In this document: piece by piece, positions 18,078 to 26,661 of the stretch | Position numbering within the stretch: position 1 is the first letter of the stretch | Layout of the letters: each line of letters starts with the position of its first letter | Source of the DNA: CBDFLD01 sp965249005 | Lineage (GTDB): Bacteria > Acidobacteriota > UBA6911 | Reading direction: 5' to 3' | Assembly: GCA_965249005.1 (NCBI GenBank) | Contig: CBDFLD010000019.1 | Location: 1-64,000 of the forward strand | Length of the DNA: 64,000 nt | The notes under the pieces: generated by a model | Seen by the model: only the letters and a program-made list of their open reading frames with translations | Told to the model about the DNA's origin: nothing | Databases searched by the model: none | Position numbers and translations under genes: made by a program

Positions 18078-19295
18078 ATGAACGTGAACTCGAGGACCCC
18101 GTCAGCTCTGTCGACATTGATCCTGCTCTCGACGGCCGTACTCCTTGGAATGTCGCTTTGGTTTGGCGCGTCCTCCTCCGCGCGCGTCATTCAGTTCGAG
18201 TTGGGTCTGAACGAGGCGGAATCTACGTGGCTGACCCTGGCGGTTCAGCTTGGTTTCGTCGCCGGTACGCTGGTCAGCGCGGTGACAAATCTACCCGATG
18301 TCGTTAGCTCGCGCCGCTTGTTTGCAGTGGCGTCATTCGCCGGAGCCATGACAAATGCGGCCTTTGCCATCTTCGCTGCCGAGGCGACGGTCGCGATTGC
18401 ATTGCGTTTTCTCACCGGCTTTTGTCTGGCAGGAGTGTATCCCCCGGGGATGAAACTCATGTCGACCTGGTTCCGAAAAGGCCGCGGACTGGCGATTGGC
18501 GTTCTCGTGGGCGCTTTGACGCTGGGCAAAGCATCGCCCTACCTGATCAACGTGTTCGGTGGTGAGGAATGGAGGCTGAACACGTTGATCGTCTCCGCCC
18601 TTTCCCTGGCAGGAGGCCTCCTGGTCTGGTTTTTCGTGACCGAGGGACCTTACGGGGCTCCGAAGGCCACGTTCGACTTTGGTCAGGTACGGCACATCTT
18701 GACAAGCCGGGGTCTTCGGCTGGCTAATCTTGGCTATTTTGGCCACATGTGGGAGCTCTATGCCATGTGGGCCTGGACTCCCGTCATGATCCGAGCCAGC
18801 CTCGGTCTGACGGGCCACAGCCCAAGGTTCGCCGAAGCTGCTTCTTTTCTGGTGCTTGGCGCAGGCGGAGCCGGATGCATCTTGGCCCGGTGGCTGGCCG
18901 ATCGGCTCGGCAGAACCCTGGTCACGGCTTGGGCCATGGCGATGAGCGGTGCCTGCTGTTTGATCATCGGTTTCTTCTTCGGAGCCCATCCCGCCTTCTT
19001 GTTGACGGTGGCGGCGTTTTGGGGTGCCACGGTAGTGGCGGACTCGGCACAGTTCTCAGCATGTGTCACGGAACTCGGCGAACCCCGGTACATCGGGACG
19101 GCTCTCACCCTACAAACTTGCATTGGTTTCCTACTCACCACTATCTCGATGCGAATGGTCCCGTGGCTGGTACACAGCGTCGGATGGGAGTACGTGTTTG
19201 TGATTCTGGCGCCGGGCCCTTTTTTCGGTGTCGTTGCGATGCTTCGCCTGCGGGCGCTTCCGGAAGCGATCAGACTGGCGAATGGCAACAGATAA
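18078..19295 (+). CDS. Major facilitator superfamily transporter
   Basis: The 405-residue protein has about twelve hydrophobic helices. It carries an MFS-like loop between helices 2 and 3 (VTNLPDVVSSRRLFAVASFA), a second-half equivalent (LARWLADRLGRTLVTAWAMA) and TWFRKGRGLAIGVLVGALTL, typical of nitrate/oxalate-type and sugar-phosphate-type MFS carriers. It acts in the inner membrane; the substrate is unknown. The ATG at 18078 has a purine-rich GGGGG upstream. No enzyme gene is coupled to it. Confidence 0.88.
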   Translation: MNVNSRTPSALSTLILLSTAVLLGMSLWFGASSSARVIQFELGLNEAESTWLTLAVQLGFVAGTLVSAVTNLPDVVSSRRLFAVASFAGAMTNAAFAIFAAEATVAIALRFLTGFCLAGVYPPGMKLMSTWFRKGRGLAIGVLVGALTLGKASPYLINVFGGEEWRLNTLIVSALSLAGGLLVWFFVTEGPYGAPKATFDFGQVRHILTSRGLRLANLGYFGHMWELYAMWAWTPVMIRASLGLTGHSPRFAEAASFLVLGAGGAGCILARWLADRLGRTLVTAWAMAMSGACCLIIGFFFGAHPAFLLTVAAFWGATVVADSAQFSACVTELGEPRYIGTALTLQTCIGFLLTTISMRMVPWLVHSVGWEYVFVILAPGPFFGVVAMLRLRALPEAIRLANGNR

Positions 19296-19418
19296 TCTAG
19301 GGATTTTTTCCCGTATTGCCCGGGCTCAGAGGAATTCTTTCCCCATGGCGGGTCTTCATCGGCTGAATGAGTCGACGACAACCACCTATCCATAATTGAC
19401 TTACGACGTTCTTCCGAA

Positions 19419-19435
19419 TTGGCATGGCGTTTGCA
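19419..19435 (+). promoter_or_regulatory. Sigma-54 (RpoN) -24/-12 promoter
   Basis: TTGGCATGGCGTTTGCA matches the sigma-54 consensus (YTGGCACGrNNNTTGCW) at all specified positions but one. The invariant GG (19421-19422) and GC (19433-19434) are separated by exactly ten bases. It lies 83 bases upstream of the OmpA-family start codon and reads toward it. Transcription would start near 19446. Sigma-54 promoters need an enhancer-binding activator, which is not encoded in this window. Confidence 0.75.
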
Positions 19436-19518
19436 GAACAAGTTAACGCACGCGGCCTAATCAATGCTGGAGAGCCGAGCCAACAGAGTCGGGGATCTCC
19501 AAACAGGAGGAACGTAAA

Positions 19519-20562
19519 ATGAGAAGTGCGAAACGTTACAACATGTTCGCCGCCATCGCCGGAGCGCTGATTCTTTTGTGGGCGTCCACGGCCCCGGCAG
19601 CGGATACAGACAACAAGATTCCCGTTATTCCCGGCGAAACCTATAAGTTCTCAGGTGTGGTGGACAGTGCTTCGGATGGGACCTTTGTCCTTTTGGAGGG
19701 TCCCGGGCGTGAGATCGAAGTCCTGCTCGTAAGAGCCACCCAAATCAAAGAGAAAAAGAAAAACCCGTTCCGCGGGGCCAAGTGGTACTCGGAAGAGCAT
19801 CTCACAAGGGGCTTGCTCGTCGAGGTGAAAGGCCGTGCCGACGGATACGGCCGATTGGTGGCCAAGGAAATCAAGTTCACGGATCGGCAATACGAGATTG
19901 CAAGTCTGGTCGAATCCCGGGTAAATCCGGTGGAGTCGTCACTGGCGCAGACGCAATCTCGCCTGTCGCAGAGCGAGGACAACGCCCGGCGGCTTTCCGA
20001 TCAAGTAGTGGAACTGAACACAATCTCCAACTCGGCCCGTGGCGAGGCAAGAACGGCACAGAGCACTGCGGATACAGCCCTCGAGGGATTGAGCGCCGCC
20101 AATCATGCCATCAGCGAGCTCGATATGAGAACCGGAGCCCGCTTTTTGGCCCTGGACGAATACGACGAGTTGGGAGTCCTGACCGTAAAATTCCAAGCCG
20201 GGAGCACGGCTCTGTCTGACAGAGCGAAGGAGCGGTTGGACGATTTCGCCTTTGAAGCCAAGATGGAAAAAGGGTACGTGGTCGAGGTCGTCGGCTACGC
20301 TTCGTCCGACGGAGATATCTCCGTCAACAAACGACTGAGCCAGCAGAGGGCTCTTGCGGTTGTCGACTACCTGATCGAAGTCCCCGGGGTTCCGCTGCGT
20401 CGAGTCATTTCACCCTTCGGTTACGGAGAGAAGATGCCGATAGCGGACAATAGTACCGTGGAAGGAAGGCGTGAAAACCGCCGCGTCGAGCTCAAGATTC
20501 TCGTGAGTAGAGGAATGACGGAGGCCTCTCGCATGGTAGCCGCGTCAGGCGAGGGGAATTGA
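19519..20562 (+). CDS. OmpA-family peptidoglycan-associated protein with beta-barrel-like N-terminal domain
   Basis: The 347-residue protein has a strong AGGAGG ribosome site and a signal peptide (residues 1-27, ending in APAAD). Residues 35-120 form a small beta domain (YKFSGVVDSASDGTFVLLEG) of the OB type. Residues 130-200 are a heptad-rich coiled coil (SLAQTQSRLSQSEDNARRLS). Residues 215-330 are an OmpA C-terminal domain (VLTVKFQAGSTALSDRAKER, GYASSDGDISVNKRLSQQRA, NRRVELKIL) that binds peptidoglycan. It probably links the outer envelope to the wall. A sigma-54 promoter lies upstream and a hairpin terminator just after the stop, so it is monocistronic. Confidence 0.88.
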   Translation: MRSAKRYNMFAAIAGALILLWASTAPAADTDNKIPVIPGETYKFSGVVDSASDGTFVLLEGPGREIEVLLVRATQIKEKKKNPFRGAKWYSEEHLTRGLLVEVKGRADGYGRLVAKEIKFTDRQYEIASLVESRVNPVESSLAQTQSRLSQSEDNARRLSDQVVELNTISNSARGEARTAQSTADTALEGLSAANHAISELDMRTGARFLALDEYDELGVLTVKFQAGSTALSDRAKERLDDFAFEAKMEKGYVVEVVGYASSDGDISVNKRLSQQRALAVVDYLIEVPGVPLRRVISPFGYGEKMPIADNSTVEGRRENRRVELKILVSRGMTEASRMVAASGEGN

Positions 20563-20595
20563 CAGGAGTGTTCATACTGGAAACCAAGAGAGAGA

Positions 20596-20626
20596 ACGGC
20601 TCGCCTTCTGGGCGGGCCGTTTTTTT
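20596..20626 (+). terminator. Rho-independent terminator of the OmpA-family gene
   Basis: ACGGCTCGCC (20596-20605) pairs with GGGCGGGCCGT (20610-20620), one pair being G-T, across a short TTCT loop. Seven T follow at 20620-20626. It lies 34 bases after the OmpA-family stop codon. Confidence 0.88.
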
Positions 20627-20678
20627 GCCGGTGGCGATGCCCCCGCGCGACCCCCGACTTATGCTATATGACTCCGAG

Positions 20679-21680
20679 ATGAACCACACACAGGGACCGA
20701 TGCGAGCCACTCTCCGCTTTGGGTTGCGTGCTCTAATCACGCTGCTGGTTGCGAGCAACGTTTCAGATCGGCCCACGGTTGCCCAGGTTGCGCATCCCTC
20801 CGAGGATGTCGTACGAGATCAAACCCCTTCGATACGGGTGAGCTCGAACATGGTGCTCGTGTCTGCTGCCGTGATCGATGCCGCGGGTGAACCCGTGCCG
20901 GATCTGGGAATCGAGGACTTCCGTATAGAAGAAGACGGGATGGTGCAGTCCGTCGCCGCTCTCTCGAAGCCGGAGAGCGTCCCGCTGGATTTGATTCTTC
21001 TTTACGACGTCTCCCGGAGCGCTCACGTACGATTCGATTTCGAGCGACACGTGGCTCTGAGATTTCTTGAACGGATACTGACCCCGAAGGATTCGGTTAC
21101 GATCCTATCGATCGGACCATCTCCCCATGTCATTTACCCAAGGGGGAACACGATCGCGCATGCCGCCCGAGAACTGGCGCAACTGCGCCCGACGGAATCG
21201 GCAACGGCCTTTTATGACTCTGTTTCCATGGCCGCGCGCCTTCTCCATACGGCTTCGGCCCGGGGTTACAGACGTGTGCAGATCGTCCTCTCCGACGGGG
21301 AGGACAATTTCAGTGCGCATGCCGAGTTTCAGAGCGTGCTTCGAGAACTTCAATCGGTCGACTGCGTCCTCTATGCTGTAAACCCCAGCGGGCCGTCGAT
21401 TCGCCTGAACACCGTCAGTCAGATAGGGCACGACGGAATGCACCGACTGGCTCGTCAGACAGGCGGGGCCGCATTCTTGCCCAAGGATAAAACGGAGCTC
21501 GAGTCCGTTTTCTCGCAAATCGCAAATGAGCTTCGAGCCCAATACGTCATCAGCTACTACCCTCAGGACCAGCGCATGGACGGCTCTTTCCGCAACATTG
21601 CGGTCACGATTCCGGCAATGCCAAGCCCCCGGATCCGCGCCCGCCAAGGCTACTGGCCTGGGTCACAGTTTGAAAATTGA
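20679..21680 (+). CDS. VWFA-domain secreted protein, acidobacterial type
   Basis: The protein has 333 residues if started at ATG 20679; ATG 20700 (AGGGA upstream) is an equally good choice. A signal-like segment covers residues about 8-35. A short beta domain (IRVSSNMVLVSAAVIDAAGE, then DFRIEEDGMVQSV) precedes a von Willebrand factor A domain (LDLILLYDVSRSAHVRFDFE, VQIVLSDGEDNFS). The metal site is DVSRS rather than the canonical DxSxS with a free middle residue, so it still fits MIDAS. This is the architecture of the VWFA-related acidobacterial family. It follows the OmpA terminator, so it has its own promoter. The function is unknown. Confidence 0.82.
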   Translation: MNHTQGPMRATLRFGLRALITLLVASNVSDRPTVAQVAHPSEDVVRDQTPSIRVSSNMVLVSAAVIDAAGEPVPDLGIEDFRIEEDGMVQSVAALSKPESVPLDLILLYDVSRSAHVRFDFERHVALRFLERILTPKDSVTILSIGPSPHVIYPRGNTIAHAARELAQLRPTESATAFYDSVSMAARLLHTASARGYRRVQIVLSDGEDNFSAHAEFQSVLRELQSVDCVLYAVNPSGPSIRLNTVSQIGHDGMHRLARQTGGAAFLPKDKTELESVFSQIANELRAQYVISYYPQDQRMDGSFRNIAVTIPAMPSPRIRARQGYWPGSQFEN

Positions 21681-21739
21681 GTTTTGCGTGCGATCTTGCC
21701 CGCTGATTATCCCCGGGAGACCCGAAATTCAATTTTCAA
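21670..21739. repeat. Long inverted repeat overlapping the VWFA stop codon
   Basis: TTGAAAATTGA (21670-21680) contains the last codons and the stop of the VWFA gene. It is matched perfectly by TCAATTTTCAA at 21729-21739. The match extends inward to 15 bases with one G-U-compatible mismatch, leaving a loop of about 40 bases. It may stabilise or end the mRNA. No T-run follows, so it is not a standard terminator. Confidence 0.45.
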
Positions 21740-22051
21740 GCTGTGGAAAAGCGCGGACGGACGAAGTCAGAGGGGCTCGTCCCTGGACTCCTCACCAAAT
21801 CCACCGAACGAATAACCCCGCCCATCCATACCTCTTATCGGCGCTTCGAGAGAACCTGTAATCGTTTGTTCATGGATCATTGAGGACCGCGCCGCGCGAC
21901 CATTCAATTCGAGTTCATTCAGTGATTGGACGTGCATGCTCTCATCTCACAGGAGGATAGCCAGAACATTTTCTTAGAAAACCATTGACAACTCGAATTT
22001 CCCGCGTTACCGTTAATCGATGATTAATGACTTTTGAGTCTTCAATAATAC
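21740..22051 (+). promoter_or_regulatory. Rrf2 gene leader: promoter and candidate operator
   Basis: No gene is seen here. TTGACA at 21985-21990 can serve as a -35 box; a poor -10 (TACCGT) lies 17 bases on. A perfect inverted repeat, TTAATC-GAT-GATTAA (22013-22027), sits over the likely transcription start, 24 bases before the ATG of the Rrf2 regulator. A second inverted pair, AATTCGAGTT (21906-21915) and AACTCGAATT (21990-21999), overlaps the -35 box. Autoregulation is common for Rrf2 proteins, so the 15-bp palindrome is a reasonable operator candidate. Confidence 0.5.
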
Positions 22052-22486
22052 ATGATTTTCAGTAGCCCTGTTCAATACGCGATCCGAGCCATGACCTACT
22101 TGGGCCAACAAGAGGTTGGTAAGCTTTCATCCATCCGCGAGATCTCGCGGAGCGCCGACGTTCCCATGCCGTACCTAGCCAAGATCATCAACCAGCTCTC
22201 CCGCAAACGCCTCGTGCGAGCCAAGCGGGGTCCTTCGGGCGGCGTCATGCTCGGGAAACCCGCAAGTGTGGTTACAATTGGAGATATCGTGGACGCCATG
22301 GACGCCTCCCTCGTCGGCAAGGAGTGCATCCTGGGCCTGTCGAAGTGCACCGACGAGGCACCCTGCCCGGTCCACGAAGACTGGAAAGGATTTCGCCAGA
22401 TCCTCAATCAATCCCTGCATCAAAAAACTGTCCGAGACCTGGCACAGGCCCTCGTGGCCAAGCTCGCCTTGCACTCGAAATCTTAG
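22052..22486 (+). CDS. Rrf2-family transcriptional regulator with Fe-S cysteines
   Basis: The 144-residue protein has the Rrf2 winged helix-turn-helix (YAIRAMTYLGQQ, ISRSADVPMPYLAKIINQLS, RAKRGPSGGVMLGKPASVVT). Three cysteines, C92, C99 and C105, are spaced C-x6-C-x5-C before CPVHEDW. IscR and NsrR place their [2Fe-2S] or [4Fe-4S] ligands in the same position with slightly different spacing, so this one probably senses NO, oxygen or redox state. It lies 97 bases upstream of the molybdoenzyme gamma gene, suggesting it controls that operon. The ATG at 22052 matches the family start MIFSSPVQYA. Confidence 0.9.
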   Translation: MIFSSPVQYAIRAMTYLGQQEVGKLSSIREISRSADVPMPYLAKIINQLSRKRLVRAKRGPSGGVMLGKPASVVTIGDIVDAMDASLVGKECILGLSKCTDEAPCPVHEDWKGFRQILNQSLHQKTVRDLAQALVAKLALHSKS

Positions 22487-22583
22487 GAGCCAAAGGCTCG
22501 TGCGTGAGATCGTTGCACATCAATTGATGACTAAAAACTCCACAATTGGAGAGGCCTGCGCCATTAAATGGAAAACGATCCCG

Positions 22584-24206
22584 ATGTTGAGAAGTGTTGC
22601 GACTATCGGCCTGATCCTTGTTTTCGTTCCTTTGGTTGCGTGCTCATCGGCGGAACTGGATTTGTTAGTGAGCGGGTCGATGGACTATCCCATCGAGCCC
22701 AGCAGCGTTCTGCCGGTCTCGAGCGGACTACTGGAGCGCGGCAAGGAGACCTATCTCAAACATTGTGCGGCTTGCCATGCTGCAAACGGCGACGGTGCGG
22801 GCGAGGCCGCCTACCTTCTATACCCACGGCCCAGGGATTTCACCATGGGCCAATTCAGGCTCGTTTCGACATGGGATAATGTCCCAACCGATGAGGACTT
22901 GTTTCGAACGATCTCGCGGGGCCTGCCGGGCTCCTCCATGCCCTCCTGGGCACACTTGCCCGAAGATGTCCGCTGGGGGCTGGTGCACTACGTAAAATCC
23001 TTCTCCAGAAATTCTCTGGCGGTAAGAGAGGCCCACGATCCAGCAAGCCTACAAGAAGAAGGAAGAGGTATCATCCAAGTTCCGCCGGAACCTCCCTATG
23101 ACGAAGCGGCACGACAACGAGCCCTGTTCCTCTACAAGAAGGGCTGCGCACCGTGTCATGGCGAGACAGGGATTGGAGATGGACGACAGGAGCAAGTGGA
23201 TTCCAAGGGACTTCCCACACGGCCGCGCGACCTCACGGCCGGAATCTACAAAGGCTCTCCGGCACCGGAACAAGTATATCGCCGACTTGTGGCGGGGCTT
23301 CCCGGGTCTCCGATGCCGCAAAACCCGTATCTTCATGGCCCGGATGGGTGGCATCTCACCCATTTTGTCCGCGATCTGAGCGGCAAGACGCAAAGAGATC
23401 GGGTCGAGATGAAAGTGTTTCGAATCGTTGCCCGTCGGGTCGATACGATTCCGAGTCATCCGGACTCCGGGATCTGGAAATCCGCGGAATCGGTCAACCT
23501 TCATCTGATGCCCCTTTGGTGGCGACCCGTCCGACCGGAAGAACTGACGGTGCAAGCACTGCACAATGGAAGCGAAGTTGCCCTCTTGTTGACCTGGACC
23601 GATGACTCTCACGACCATACCGCGATGCGCCCCCAAGACTTCCGGGATGCTGCCGCGATCCAGTTCTCTCTCGATCCAGATCCGCCTTTCTTCGCCATGG
23701 TGCAAACAGGATCCCCGGTCAACATTTGGATGTGGAAATCTGAACGGCAGGCCGATCTCGAGCCGGCCTTTCAAGACCTGGAGAAAATCTACCCGAATAT
23801 CGGTATTGATTCTTATCCGAACCTGCAACGCTCTCCTCTCGAGCAGCCCATGCGACATGCACTGACTGTCGAATCGGATCCGACCTTCGTCACCGCCTGG
23901 GGAGCGGGGAACATCGTCGCCAACCCGGTTCGGCACTCCTCCGCTGAAGACTTGAAGGCTGAGGGGTTTGGCACCTTGCGGGCTCGTCCCCAAACCGATC
24001 AATCCGTCGACGCCACCGGCGTGTACGCCACCGGGAGCTATCAGGTCGTGTTTCGCAGACAACTCGAAACCGGCGGCGACGACGCAGTCTCATTGCAGAA
24101 AGGCAAACCGATACCGGTCGGCTTCGCAATTTGGAATGGAAGCGCCGGCGACCGGGACGGGAAAAAATCCGTCACGATCTGGCAGGAACTGGTCCTTGCA
24201 CCTTGA
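22584..24206 (+). CDS. Molybdoenzyme gamma subunit: two cytochrome c domains fused to an ethylbenzene-dehydrogenase-type heme-b domain
   Basis: From ATG 22584 this is a 540-residue lipoprotein with lipobox LVAC (Cys20). Two heme-c sites follow, CAACH (61-65) and CAPCH (188-192), each with a downstream Met candidate (SSMPSW, GSPMPQ). The remainder (about 205-540) resembles the gamma subunit that binds heme b in ethylbenzene, dimethylsulfide and selenate dehydrogenase/reductase complexes (LHLMPLWWRPVRPEELTVQ, AAAIQFSLDP, VNIWMWKSE, GSYQVVFRRQL). It would carry electrons between the Fe-S beta subunit and periplasmic carriers. Typical gammas have about 200 residues and no c-hemes. An alternative ATG at 22527 exists; neither start has a good ribosome site. 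The alpha gene starts 22 bases later. Confidence 0.88.
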   Translation: MLRSVATIGLILVFVPLVACSSAELDLLVSGSMDYPIEPSSVLPVSSGLLERGKETYLKHCAACHAANGDGAGEAAYLLYPRPRDFTMGQFRLVSTWDNVPTDEDLFRTISRGLPGSSMPSWAHLPEDVRWGLVHYVKSFSRNSLAVREAHDPASLQEEGRGIIQVPPEPPYDEAARQRALFLYKKGCAPCHGETGIGDGRQEQVDSKGLPTRPRDLTAGIYKGSPAPEQVYRRLVAGLPGSPMPQNPYLHGPDGWHLTHFVRDLSGKTQRDRVEMKVFRIVARRVDTIPSHPDSGIWKSAESVNLHLMPLWWRPVRPEELTVQALHNGSEVALLLTWTDDSHDHTAMRPQDFRDAAAIQFSLDPDPPFFAMVQTGSPVNIWMWKSERQADLEPAFQDLEKIYPNIGIDSYPNLQRSPLEQPMRHALTVESDPTFVTAWGAGNIVANPVRHSSAEDLKAEGFGTLRARPQTDQSVDATGVYATGSYQVVFRRQLETGGDDAVSLQKGKPIPVGFAIWNGSAGDRDGKKSVTIWQELVLAP

Positions 24207-24228
24207 GCAGGCTGAGGAGGATTTCAAA

Positions 24229-26661
24229 ATGAATCACAACGAAGCGGGTATCGATCGGCGGCTTTTCCTGAAGTGGCTAGGAGGAGGCGCAGGCGCCGGG
24301 CTGATGGGATTGCATGGCGCTTGTACCTTCCTGGAGCCCGTTTCTGAAGAGGACAACCCGCTCTCGCGCGTGGTGGCGCGGGACTGGGAGAAGATCTACC
24401 ACGATCAGTATCGCTACGATCGAACCTTCGACTGGGTCTGTTCACCAAACGACACGCATGCGTGTCGCATCCGGGCTTATGTTCGCAACGGCATCGTGGT
24501 TCGAAGCGGATCGACTTACGATTACCAGGACTACGCCGATCTGTACGGAAACCACGCCACCAACAACTGGAATCCTCGTCAGTGCGCAAAGGGATACACC
24601 TTTCATCGCGTTCTCTATGGACCCTATCGACTCCGGCATCCGATCGTCCGAAAGGGCTGGAAAGCCTGGGCCGACGCCGGATTTCCGGAGCTGACTCCGG
24701 AATTGAAGACGAAGTATTACTTCGACCGTCGAGGAGAGGACGAATTCATCCGCATCAGCTGGGAAGATGCGTTTCGAAATATCGGTCTGTCGTTGGAGGC
24801 CATTGCCAAGCGATACAGTGGAACGGAAGGGTCCGATCGGTTGCTGGCGCAAGGATACCAGCCAGAGATGGTCAGCGCCATGGGAGGCGCAGGAACCCGA
24901 ACCGTCAAAATGCGCGGCGGCATGGGCCTTCTGGGAGTCCTGGGCAAATACGGAATGTACCGACTCAATAACTCTCTGGCACTCCTGGACGTCAAAGTTC
25001 GAGGGGTCCAACCCGAGGAGGCACGCGCCGGAAGAAATTTCTCGAACTACACATGGCATGGAGACCAAGCCCCGGGTCACCCGTGGGTTCATGGACTCCA
25101 GGCCTCCGACTGTGACTTCAACGACCTTCGCTCTTCGAAGCTCATCATCATGGATGGAAAAAACCTGGTTGAGAACAAACTGACCGATTCCCACTGGTTT
25201 ATCGAGTGTATGGAGCGAGGCGGGAAAATCGTAGTCATCTCACCCGAGTACGGTCCTCCATCGACGAAAGCGGACTACTGGACACCCATTCGTCCTCAAA
25301 CGGACGCAGCACTCTGGCTGGGCATCACGCGCTTGCTGATCGATGGAAAGCGTTATGACGAGGACTTCGTGAAGGGTTTTACCGATTTTCCACTCCTTGT
25401 GAGACACGATAATCTACGGCGCCTGCGTGCTCACGAAGTTTTTCCAGAATATCGGTCCGCCCTCTCATCGGAGGGCGCCTCGATGAAGATCCAGGGGTTG
25501 ACAAAAGAACAGCATGACCAACTGGGCGACTACGTCTATTGGGACGAAGGGCAAAACGCTCCCCGCCCGATTACCCGCGACGAGATCGGATCCCGCACCC
25601 CCGGCACGCCCGCACTGGAAGGCAGGTATTCCGTCAAACTCGCGGACGGAACCACCGTTCAATGCTCGACCCTGTGGAGTCTCTATCAGAAACACTTGAA
25701 ATATTACGACCTGGATACGGTCTTGGAGATCACACACGCGCCGGGGCCTCTGGTCGAGCAACTCGCCGAAGACATTGCCACTTTCAAACCGGTCGCCATT
25801 CACCAAGGCGAAGGGATCAATCACTGGTTCCACGCCACGGAGATGAACCGGGCCTCCTACCTACCGTTGATGCTCACCGGCAACATAGGCCAACCGGGCG
25901 CCGGTGGTCACACGTGGGCCGGAAACTACAAGGCGGCGCTCTTCCAAGGATCCCCTCGGACCGGGCCCGGGTTCAAAGGCTGGGTAGCCGAAGATCCATT
26001 CGATTTGAACCTGGATCCCAAAGCGCACGGGAAAGACATCCACGCACATGCCTACGCCAAAGATGAAGAACCCGCCTACTGGAACCACGGGGATCTCGCG
26101 CTGATCGTGGATACTCCGAAGCGCGGCCGCAAGAACTTCACGGGCGAGACCCACATGCCCACCCCGACAAAGGCCATCATCTTCAACAATGTCAATCTGA
26201 TCAACAACGCCAAGTGGGCCTATGGAATGATCAAGAATGTCAATCCGAACGTCGAGTTGATCGTGTCGATGGACATCCAGATGACAGCCTCCATCGAGTA
26301 CGCGGACCTGGCTCTGCCCGCCAACTCCTGGCTCGAGTTCGAAGATCTCGAGGTCACGGCTAGCTGTTCCAATCCGTTCTTACAAGTCTGGAAAGGAGGA
26401 AGCCAGATTTCCGAAGCGGCAGTTCGCTTTTGTTTTCAACATCAATCGCTGCATCGCTTGTCAGAGCTGTACCATGGCCTGCAAATCGACCTGGACCTTC
26501 AGCAAAGGGCAGGAGCACATGTGGTGGGCCAACGTGGAGACAAAACCGTATGGCGGATACCCGCAGTTCTGGGATGCAAAAATCTTGGAAATGCTGGAAG
26601 GAGCAAACCCGGGCGGACAAAGCTGGGACGCGGGTTCCTCATCCGCGACCGCCTACGGTGA
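24229..26661 (+). CDS. DMSO reductase family type II molybdenum enzyme, alpha subunit, C-terminally truncated
   Basis: GGAGG precedes ATG 24229. Residues 9-22 (DRRLFLKWLGGGAG) look like a Tat signal, so the enzyme acts in the periplasm. The domain order fits nitrate reductase/ethylbenzene dehydrogenase relatives: a cysteine segment (C71, C79, C119), then the Mo-bis-MGD body with NYTWHGDQAPGHPW, whose Asp279 aligns with the Mo-ligand Asp of this class. Sequence is authentic up to SWLEFEDLEVTASCSNPFLQ and WKGG (residue 724, nt 26400). After that the frame reads the beta gene in a wrong frame to 26661. About 200 residues, including the molybdopterin-dinucleotide-binding domain, are missing. The likely substrate is an oxyanion or hydrocarbon-type donor, not assignable. 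As it stands the gene is probably inactive or misassembled. Confidence 0.85.
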   Translation: MNHNEAGIDRRLFLKWLGGGAGAGLMGLHGACTFLEPVSEEDNPLSRVVARDWEKIYHDQYRYDRTFDWVCSPNDTHACRIRAYVRNGIVVRSGSTYDYQDYADLYGNHATNNWNPRQCAKGYTFHRVLYGPYRLRHPIVRKGWKAWADAGFPELTPELKTKYYFDRRGEDEFIRISWEDAFRNIGLSLEAIAKRYSGTEGSDRLLAQGYQPEMVSAMGGAGTRTVKMRGGMGLLGVLGKYGMYRLNNSLALLDVKVRGVQPEEARAGRNFSNYTWHGDQAPGHPWVHGLQASDCDFNDLRSSKLIIMDGKNLVENKLTDSHWFIECMERGGKIVVISPEYGPPSTKADYWTPIRPQTDAALWLGITRLLIDGKRYDEDFVKGFTDFPLLVRHDNLRRLRAHEVFPEYRSALSSEGASMKIQGLTKEQHDQLGDYVYWDEGQNAPRPITRDEIGSRTPGTPALEGRYSVKLADGTTVQCSTLWSLYQKHLKYYDLDTVLEITHAPGPLVEQLAEDIATFKPVAIHQGEGINHWFHATEMNRASYLPLMLTGNIGQPGAGGHTWAGNYKAALFQGSPRTGPGFKGWVAEDPFDLNLDPKAHGKDIHAHAYAKDEEPAYWNHGDLALIVDTPKRGRKNFTGETHMPTPTKAIIFNNVNLINNAKWAYGMIKNVNPNVELIVSMDIQMTASIEYADLALPANSWLEFEDLEVTASCSNPFLQVWKGGSQISEAAVRFCFQHQSLHRLSELYHGLQIDLDLQQRAGAHVVGQRGDKTVWRIPAVLGCKNLGNAGRSKPGRTKLGRGFLIRDRLR

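Noticed and set aside
17807..18307. GTG frame with a hydrophobic start before the MFS gene
   Set aside because: It overlaps the MFS gene in another frame for more than 200 bases and has no ribosome site.
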